From: Pratylenchus scribneri
Lineage: Eukaryota; Nematoda; Chromadorea; Rhabditida; Pratylenchidae
Assembly: GCA_030063045.1 (NCBI GenBank)
Contig: JAQSEB010000015.1
Span: forward strand, 806,001-870,000
Direction: 5' to 3'
DNA length: 64,000 bases
The translations under genes were made by a program, and so were the position numbers. The notes beneath the pieces are model-generated. The model saw only the letters and a list, made by a program, of their open reading frames with translations. It was not told where the DNA came from and searched no databases. Numbering within the stretch: position 1 is the first letter of the stretch; each line of letters begins with the position of its first letter. This document shows, in pieces, positions 56,015-64,000 of this stretch.

Positions 56015-58056
56015 ATTCATATTCTCCATCGAAAAATACAGTTCTATATTTTTTATTTTGTTATTATACCCTCATATTGATTTTTTATGAATTTCTAAAA
56101 TATGGCCACAAATTCAATTATATGCCTAGGGTATATTTGACATGTTTTAGTTCTAGATTTGAATTTTTTGAAATTCTTTTTATAGATTCATATTCTCCAT
56201 CGAAAAATACAGTCCTATATTTTTTATTTTGTTATTATACCCTCATATTGATTTTTTATGAATTTCTAAAATATGGCCACAAATTCAATTATATGCCAAG
56301 GGTATATTTGACATGTTTTAATTCTAGATTTGAATTTTTTGAAATTCTTTTTATAGATTCATATTCTCCATCGAAAAATACAGTCCTATATTTTTTATTT
56401 TGTTAATATACCCTCATATTGATTTTTTATGAATTTCTAAAATATGGCCACAAATTCAATTATATGCCTAGGGTATATTTGACATGTTTTGATAAAGGAT
56501 TTGAATTTTTTGAAATTCTTTTTATAGATTCATATTTTCCATCGAAAAATACAGTCCTATATTTTTTATTTTGTTATTATACCCTCATATTGATTTTTTA
56601 TGAATTTCTAAAATATGGCCACAAATTCAATTATATGCCAAGGGTATATTTGACATGTTTTAGTTCTAGATTTGAATTTTTTGAAATTCTTTTTATAGAT
56701 TCATATTCTCCATCGAAAAATACAGTCCTATATTTTTTATTTTGTTAATATACCCTCATATTGATTTTTTATGAATTTCTAAAATATGGCCACAAATTCA
56801 ATTATATGCCTAGGGTATATTTGACATGTTTTGATAAAGGATTTGAATTTTTTGAAATTCTTTTTATAGATTCATATTCTCCATCGAAAAATACAGTCCT
56901 ATATTTTTTATTTTGTTAATATACCCTCATATTGATTTTTTATGAATTTCTAAAATATGGCCAAAAATTCAATTATATGCCAAGGGTATATTTGACATGT
57001 TTTAATTCTAGATTTGAATTTTTTGAAATTCTTTTTATAGATTCATATTCTCCATCGAAAAATACAGTCCTATATTTTTTATTTTGTTAATATACCCTCA
57101 TATTGATTTTTTATGAATTTCTAAAATATGGCCACAAATTCAATTATATGCCAAGGGTATATTTGACAGGTTTTAATTCTAGATTTGAATTTTTTGAAAT
57201 TCTTTTTATAGATTCATATTCTCCATCGAAAAATACAGTCCTATATTTTTTATTTTGTTAATATACCCTCATATTGATTTTTTATGAATTTCTAAAATAT
57301 GGCCACAAATTCAATTATATGCCAAGGGTATATTTGACATGTTTTAATTCTAGATTTGAATTTTTTGAAATTCTTTTTATAGATTCATATTCACCATCGA
57401 AAAATACAGTCCTATATTTTTTATTTTGTTATTATACCCTCATATTGATTTTTTATGAATTTCTAAAATATGGCCACAAATTCAATTATATGCCAAGGGT
57501 ATATTTGACATGTTTTAATTCTAGATTTGAATTTTTTGAAATTCTTTTTATAGATTCATATTCTCCATCGAAAAATACAGTCCTATATTTTTTATTTTAT
57601 TAATATACCCTCATATTGATTTTTTATGAATTTCTAAAAATTGGCCACAAATTCAAATATATGCCTAGGGTATATTTGACAAGTTTTGGACTCGGATTTG
57701 AATTTTTTCAAATTCTTTTAATAGAATCATATTCTCTATCAAAAAATACAGTCCTATATTTTTTATTTTGTTAATATACCCTCATATTGATTTTTTATGA
57801 ATTTCTAAAAAATGGCCACAAATTCAATTATATGCCTAGGGTATATTTGACAAGTTTTGATAAAGGATTTGAATTTTTTGAAATTTTTTTAATAGAATCA
57901 TATTCTCTATCAAAAAATACAGTCCTATATTTTTTATTTTGTTAATATACCCTCATATTGATTTTTTATGAATTTCTAAAAAATGGCCACAAATTCAATT
58001 ATATGCCTAGGGTATATTTGACATGTTTTGATAAAGGATTTGAATTTTTTGAAATT
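56015..58056. repeat. Triplicated block of about 2 kb, copy C
   Basis: Third copy, with the same order and the same rare monomers. B and C share the +1 T monomer that follows, while A does not, so they share a longer right border. No gene is seen in the block. The longest open frames (166 codons) cross three monomers where GTTATT replaces the usual TAA. Confidence 0.82.
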
Positions 58057-61000
58057 TTTTTTAATAGAATCTTATTCATCATCAAAAAATACAGTCCTAT
58101 ATTTTTTATTTTGTTAATATACCCTCATATTGATTTTTTATGAATTTCTAAAAATTGGCCACAAATTCAATTATATGCCTAGGGTATATTTGACAAGTTT
58201 TGATAAAGGATTTGAATTTTTTGAAATTTTTTTAATAGAATCTTATTCAACATCAAAAAATACAGTCCTATATTTTTTATTTTGTTAATATACCCTCATA
58301 TTGATTTTTTATGAATTTCTAAAAAATGGCCACAAATTCAATTATATGCCTAGGGTATATTTGACATGTTTTGATAAAGGATTTGAATTTTTTGAAATTT
58401 TTTTTAATAGAATCTTATTCATCATCAAAAAATACAGTCCTATATTTTTTATTTTGTTAATATACCCTCATATTGATTTTTTATGAATTTCTAAAAAATG
58501 GCCACAAATTCAATTATATGCCTAGGGTATATTTGACAAGTTTTGATAAAGGATTTGAATTTTTTGAAATTTTTTTAATAGAATCATATTCTCTATCAAA
58601 AAATACAGTCCTATATTTTTTATTTTGTTAATATACCCTCATATTGATTTTTTATGAATTTCTAAAAAATGGCCACAAATTCAATTATATGCCTAGGGTA
58701 TATTTGACATGTTTTGATAAAGGATTTGAATTTTTTGAATTTTTTTTTAATAGAATCTTATTCATCATCAAAAAATACAGTCCTATATTTTTTATTTTGT
58801 TAATATACCCTCATATTGATTTTTTATGAATTTCTAAAAAATGGCCACAAATTCAATTATATGCCTAGGGTATATTTGACAAGTTTTGATAAAGGATTTG
58901 AATTTTTTGAAATTTTTTTAATAGAATCTTATTCATCATCAAAAAATACAGTCCTATATTTTTTATTTTGTTAATATACCCTCATATTGATTTTTTATGA
59001 ATTTCTAAAAATTGGCCACAAATTCAATTATATGCCTAGGGTATATTTGACAAGTTTTGATAAAGGATTTGAATTTTTTGAAATTTTTTTAATAGAATCA
59101 TATTCTCTATCAAAAAATAGAGTCCTATATTTTTTATTTTGTTAATATACCCTCATATTGATTTTTTATGAATTTCTAAAAAATGGCCACAAATTCAATT
59201 ATATGCCTAGGGTATATTTGACATGTTTTGATAAAGGATTTGAATTTTTTGAAATTTTTTTTAATAGAATCTTATTCATCATCAAAAAATACAGTCCTAT
59301 ATTTTTTATTTTGTTAATATACCCTCATATTGATTTTTTATGAATTTCTAAAAAATGGCCACAAATTCAATTATATGCCTAGGGTATATTTGACAAGTTT
59401 TGATAAAGGATTTGAATTTTTTGAAATTTTTTTAATAGAATCATATTCTCTATCAAAAAATACAGTCCTATATTTTTTATTTTGTTAATATACCCTCATA
59501 TTGATTTTTTATGAATTTCTAAAAAATGGCCACAAATTCAATTATATGCCTAGGGTATATTTGACATGTTTTGATAAAGGATTTGAATTTTTTGAAATTT
59601 TTTTTAATAGAATCTTATTCATCATCAAAAAATACAGTCCTATATTTTTTATTTTGTTAATATACCCTCATATTGATTTTTTATGAATTTCTAAAAAATG
59701 GCCACAAATTCAATTATATGCCTAGGGTATATTTGACAAGTTTTGATAAAGGATTTGAATTTTTTGAAATTTTTTTAATAGAATCATATTCTCTATCAAA
59801 AAATACAGTCCTATATTTTTTATTTTGTTAATATACCCTCATATTGATTTTTTATGAATTTCTAAAAAATGGCCACAAATTCAATTATATGCCTAGGGTA
59901 TATTTGACAAGTTTTGATAAAGGATTTGAATTTTTTGAAATTTTTTTAATAGAATCATATTCTCTATCAAAAAATACAGTCCTATATTTTTTATTTTGTT
60001 AATATACCCTCATATTGATTTTTTATGAATTTCTAAAAAATGGCCACAAATTCAATTATATGCCTAGGGTATATTTGACATGTTTTGATAAAGGATTTAA
60101 ATTTTTTGAAATTTTTTTTAATAGAATCTTATTCATCATCAAAAAATACAGTCCTATATTTTTTATTTTGTTAATATACCCTCATATTGATTTTTTATGA
60201 ATTTCTAAAAAATGGCCACAAATTCAATTATATGCCTAGGGTATATTTGACATGTTTTGATAAAGGATTTGAATTTTTTGAAATTTTTTTAATAGAATCA
60301 TATTCTCTATCAAAAAATACAGTCCTATATTTTTTATTTTGTTAATATACCCTCATATTGATTTTTTATGAATTTCTAAAAAATGGCCACAAATTCAATT
60401 ATATGCCTAGGGTATATTTGACAAGTTTTGATAAAGGATTTGAATTTTTTGAAATTTTTTTAATAGAATCATATTCTCTATCAAAAAATACAGTCCTATA
60501 TTTTTTATTTTGTTAATATACCCTCATATTGATTTTTTATGAATTTCTAAAAAATGGCCACAAATTCAATTATATGCCTAGGGTATATTTGACATGTTTT
60601 GATAAAGGATTTGAATTTTTTGAAATTTTTTTTAATAGAATCTTATTCATCATCAAAAAATACAGTCCTATATTTTTTATTTTGTTAATATACCCTCATA
60701 TTGATTTTTTATGAATTTCTAAAAATTGGCCACAAATTCAATTATATGCCTAGGGTATATTTGACATGTTTTGATAAAGGATTTGAATTTTTTGAAATTT
60801 TTTTTAATAGAATCTTATTCATCATCAAAAAATACAGTCCTATATTTTTTATTTTGTTAATATACCCTCATATTGATTTTTTATGAATTTCTAAAAAATG
60901 GCCACAAATTCAATTATATGCCTAGGGTATATTTGACAAGTTTTGATAAAGGATTTGAATTTTTTGAAATTTTTTTAATAGAATCATATTCTCTATCAAA

Positions 61001-64000
61001 AAATACAATCCTATATTTTTTATTTTGTTAATATACCCTCATATTGATTTTTTATGAATTTCTAAAAATTGGCCACAAATTCAATTATATGCCTAGGGTA
61101 TATTTGACATGTTTTGATAAAGGATTTGAATTTTTTGAAATTTTTTTTAATAGAATCTTATTCATCATCAAAAAATACAGTCCTATATTTTTTATTTTGT
61201 TAATATACCCTCATATTGATTTTTTATGAATTTCTAAAAAATGGCCACAAATTCAATTATATGCCTAGGGTATATTTGACAAGTTTTGATAAAGGATTTG
61301 AATTTTTTGAAATTTTTTTAATAGAATCATATTCTCTATCAAAAAATACAATCCTATATTTTTTATTTTGTTAATATACCCTCATATTGATTTTTTATGA
61401 ATTTCTAAAAAATGGCCACAAATTCAATTATATGCCTAGGGTATATTTGACAAGTTTTGATAAAGGATTTGAATTTTTTGAAATTTTTTTAATAGAATCA
61501 TATTCTCTATCAAAAAATACAGTCCTATATTTTTTATTTTGTTAATATACCCTCATATTGATTTTTTATGAATTTCTAAAAAATGGCCACAAATTCAATT
61601 ATATGCCTAGGGTATATTTGACAAGTTTTGATAAAGGATTTGAATTTTTTGAAATTTTTTTAATAGAATCTTATTCATCATCAAAAAATACAGTCCTATA
61701 TTTTTTATTTTGTTAATATACCCTCATATTGATTTTTTATGAATTTCTAAAAAATGGCCACAAATTCAATTATATGCCTAGGGTATATTTGACAAGTTTT
61801 GATAAAGGATTTGAATTTTTTGAAATTTTTTTAATAGAATCATATTCTCTATCAAAAAATACAGTCCTTTATTTTTTATTTTGTTAATATACCCTCATAT
61901 TGATTTTTTATGAATTTCTAAAAAATGGCCACAAATTCAATTATATGCCTAGGGTATATTTGACATGTTTTGATAAAGGATTTGAATTTTTTGAAATTTT
62001 TTTAATAGAATCATATTCTCTATCAAAAAATACAGTCCTATATTTTTTATTTTGTTAATATACCCTCATATTGATTTTTTATGAATTTCTAAAAAATGGC
62101 CACAAATTCAATTATATGCCTAGGGTATATTTGACAAGTTTTGATAAAGGATTTGAATTTTTTGAAATTTTTTTAATAGAATCATATTCTCTATCAAAAA
62201 ATACAGTCCTATATTTTTTATTTTGTTAATATACCCTCATATTGATTTTTTATGAATTTCTAAAAAATGGCCACAAATTCAATTATATGCCTAGGGTATA
62301 TTTGACAAGTTTTGATAAAGGATTTGAATTTTTTGAAATTTTTTTAATAGAATCATATTCTCTATCAAAAAATACAGTCCTATATTTTTTATTTTGTTAA
62401 TATACCCTCATATTGATTTTTTATGAATTTCTAAAAAATGGCCACAAATTCAATTATATGCCTAGGGTATATTTGACAAGTTTTGATAAAGGATTTGAAT
62501 TTTTTGAAATTTTTTTAATAGAATCAAATTCTCTATCAAAAAATACAGTCCTATATTTTTTATTTTGTTAATATACCCTCATATTGATTTTTTATGAATT
62601 TCTAAAAAATGGCCACAAATTCAATTATATGCCTAGGGTATATTTGACAAGTTTTGATAAAGGATTTGAATTTTTTGAAATTTTTTTAATAGAATCTTAT
62701 TCAACATCAAAAAATACAGTCCTATATTTTTTATTTTATTAATATACCCTCATATTGATTTTTTATGAATTTCTAAAAAATGGCCACAAATTCAATTATA
62801 TGCCTAGGGTATATTTGACAAGTTTTGATAAAGGATTTGAATTTTTTGAAATTTTTTTAATAGAATCTTATTCATCATCAAAAAATACAGTCCTATATTT
62901 TTTATTTTGTTAATATACCCTCATATTGATTTTTTATGAATTTCTAAAAAATGGCCACAAATTCAATTATATGCCTAGGGTATATTTGACAAGTTTTGAT
63001 AAATGATTTGAATTTTTTGAAATTTTTTTAATAGAATCTTATTCATCATCAAAAAATACAGTCCTATATTTTTTATTTTGTTAATATACCCTCATATTGA
63101 TTTTTTATGAATTTCTAAAAAATGGCCACAAATTCAATTATATGCCTAGGGTATATTTGACAAGTTTTGATAAAGGATTTGAATTTTTTGAAATTTTTTT
63201 AATAGAATCATATTCTCTATCAAAAAATACAGTCCTATATTTTTTATTTTGTTAATATACCCTCATATTGATTTTTTATGAATTTCTAAAAAATGGCCAC
63301 AAATTCAATTATATGCCTAGGGTATATTTGACAAGTTTTGATAAAGGATTTGAATTTTTTGAAATTTTTTTAATAGAATCATATTCTCTATCAAAAAATA
63401 CAGTCCTATATTTTTTATTTTGTTAATATACCCTCATATTGATTTTTTATGAATTTCTAAAAAATGGCCACAAATTCAATTATATGCCTAGGGTATATTT
63501 GACAAGTTTTGATAAAGGATTTGAATTTTTTGAAATTTTTTTAATAGAATCTTATTCATCATCAAAAAATACAGTCCTATATTTTTTATTTTGTTAATAT
63601 ACCCTCATATTGATTTTTTATGAATTTCTAAAAAATGGCCACAAATTCAATTATATGCCTAGGGTATATTTGACAAGTTTTGATAAAGGATTTGAATTTT
63701 TTGAAATTTTTTTAATAGAATCATATTCTCTATCAAAAAATACAGTCCTATATTTTTTATTTTGTTAATATACCCTCATATTGATTTTTTATGAATTTCT
63801 AAAAAATGGCCACAAATTCAATTATATGCCTAGGGTATATTTGACAAGTTTTGATAAAGGATTTGAATTTTTTGAAATTTTTTTAATAGAATCATATTCT
63901 CTATCAAAAAATACAGTCCTATATTTTTTATTTTGTTAATATACCCTCATATTGATTTTTTATGAATTTCTAAAAAAATGGCCACAAATTCAATTATATG
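58057..64000. repeat. Satellite zone 11: most uniform part
   Basis: Nearly all monomers have GATAAAGG, AATAGAATC and GTTAATATAC. They differ mainly in GACATG or GACAAG, in the tail (ATTCTCTATC, ATTCATCATC or a few ATTCAACATC), and in seven or eight Ts at positions 97-104. From about 61.2 kb GACAAG is nearly fixed. This suggests recent local amplification. The array leaves the window here, and no gene is seen. Confidence 0.85.

Larger units (their letters stand above)
36002..64000. repeat. 171-bp AT-rich satellite array, right part
   Basis: About 164 more monomers of the same family, orientation and phase as the left part. The first monomer right of the transposon resumes exactly where the left one stopped, so both sides were one array. 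Towards the right, GTTAAT at positions 155-160 replaces ATTAAT more often, and the CCAAGGG version of CCTAGGG forms a cluster between about 48.6 and 57.5 kb. The array continues past base 64000. Open frames seen in some monomers arise because 171 is divisible by three, and I do not call them genes. Confidence 0.98.

Noticed and set aside
8892..61229. About fifty open frames of 61-166 codons with nearly the same peptide (GHKFNYMPRVYLTCF)
   Set aside because: They are translations of the satellite in one frame, kept open because 171 is divisible by three. They start at TTG rather than ATG, change with every monomer variant, and have no promoter or context of a gene.
1..64000. CRISPR-like regular repeats
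   Set aside because: The whole 171-bp unit repeats, with no unique spacers, no short direct repeats and no cas genes.
1..64000. Human alpha satellite, because of the 171-bp length
   Set aside because: Only the length agrees. The sequence is far more AT-rich and shows no recognisable alpha-satellite motifs.
1..64000. CENP-B box in the monomer
   Set aside because: I looked for the core pattern TTCG, four bases, A, two bases, CGGG and did not find it. GGACTCGG only resembles its end by chance.
1..64000. Bacterial promoters (TTGACA with TATAAT-like boxes) in each monomer
   Set aside because: TTTGACA and AT-rich hexamers occur by composition. The host is eukaryotic and no genes follow.
1..64000. 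Replication origin or ARS-like elements
   Set aside because: AT-rich ARS-like matches are expected everywhere in 23% G+C DNA and cannot be separated from chance.

Overview
The window is almost entirely one tandem satellite DNA array of a eukaryote, interrupted once by a Tc3-like DNA transposon. The satellite monomer is 171 bp (172 bp in a subfamily with one extra T) and all copies are head to tail. A hand count of the first monomer gives about 23% G+C. About 365 monomers are present, and the array runs off both ends of the window, so its true length is unknown. There is no bacterial gene organisation, no tRNA or rRNA gene and no single-copy host gene. The only convincing protein-coding gene is the transposase inside the transposon.

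Host: the spliceosomal intron makes it a eukaryote. A Tc3-type transposase, a 45-bp GT...AG intron and an AT-rich satellite of about 170 bp suggest an invertebrate, with a nematode the best guess. This is inference, and no marker gene settles it.

Layout. 1-8730: mixed monomers in higher-order repeats (HORs), including an 8-mer of 1368 bp. 8731-10600: a transition zone. 10601-19500: HORs with a 7-mer of 1197 bp. 19501-22812: a 5-mer of 855 bp. 22813-30489: a 3780-bp tandem duplication. 29520-33645: a 2063-bp tandem duplication that overlaps the end of the previous one. 34405-35999: the transposon, flanked by TA duplications. 36002-38609: dimers and a 447-bp duplication carrying a truncated monomer. 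38610-47500: mixed, with a 1303-bp duplication. 47501-50539: an 855-bp duplication. 50540-58056: three copies of a block of about 2 kb. 58057-64000: the most uniform part.

Monomers differ mainly at a few diagnostic places. The clearest is an 8-nt cassette at monomer positions 72-79 with three main alleles, AGTTCTAG, GATAAAGG and GGACTCGG. They differ at 5-6 of 8 positions while the flanks stay nearly fixed. A 10-bp inverted pair, AGGGTATATT and AATATACCCT, is retained in most monomers.

The transposon is 1595 bp, with perfect 233-bp terminal inverted repeats (TIRs). Each TIR carries two copies of a 20-nt motif. The minus-strand transposase has two exons and 331 residues, with an intact DD34E triad. 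The element looks complete and young: it sits in one copy of a satellite block whose other three copies in this window are empty at the equivalent TA. Satellite amplification therefore came before the insertion. All alignments here were made by eye.
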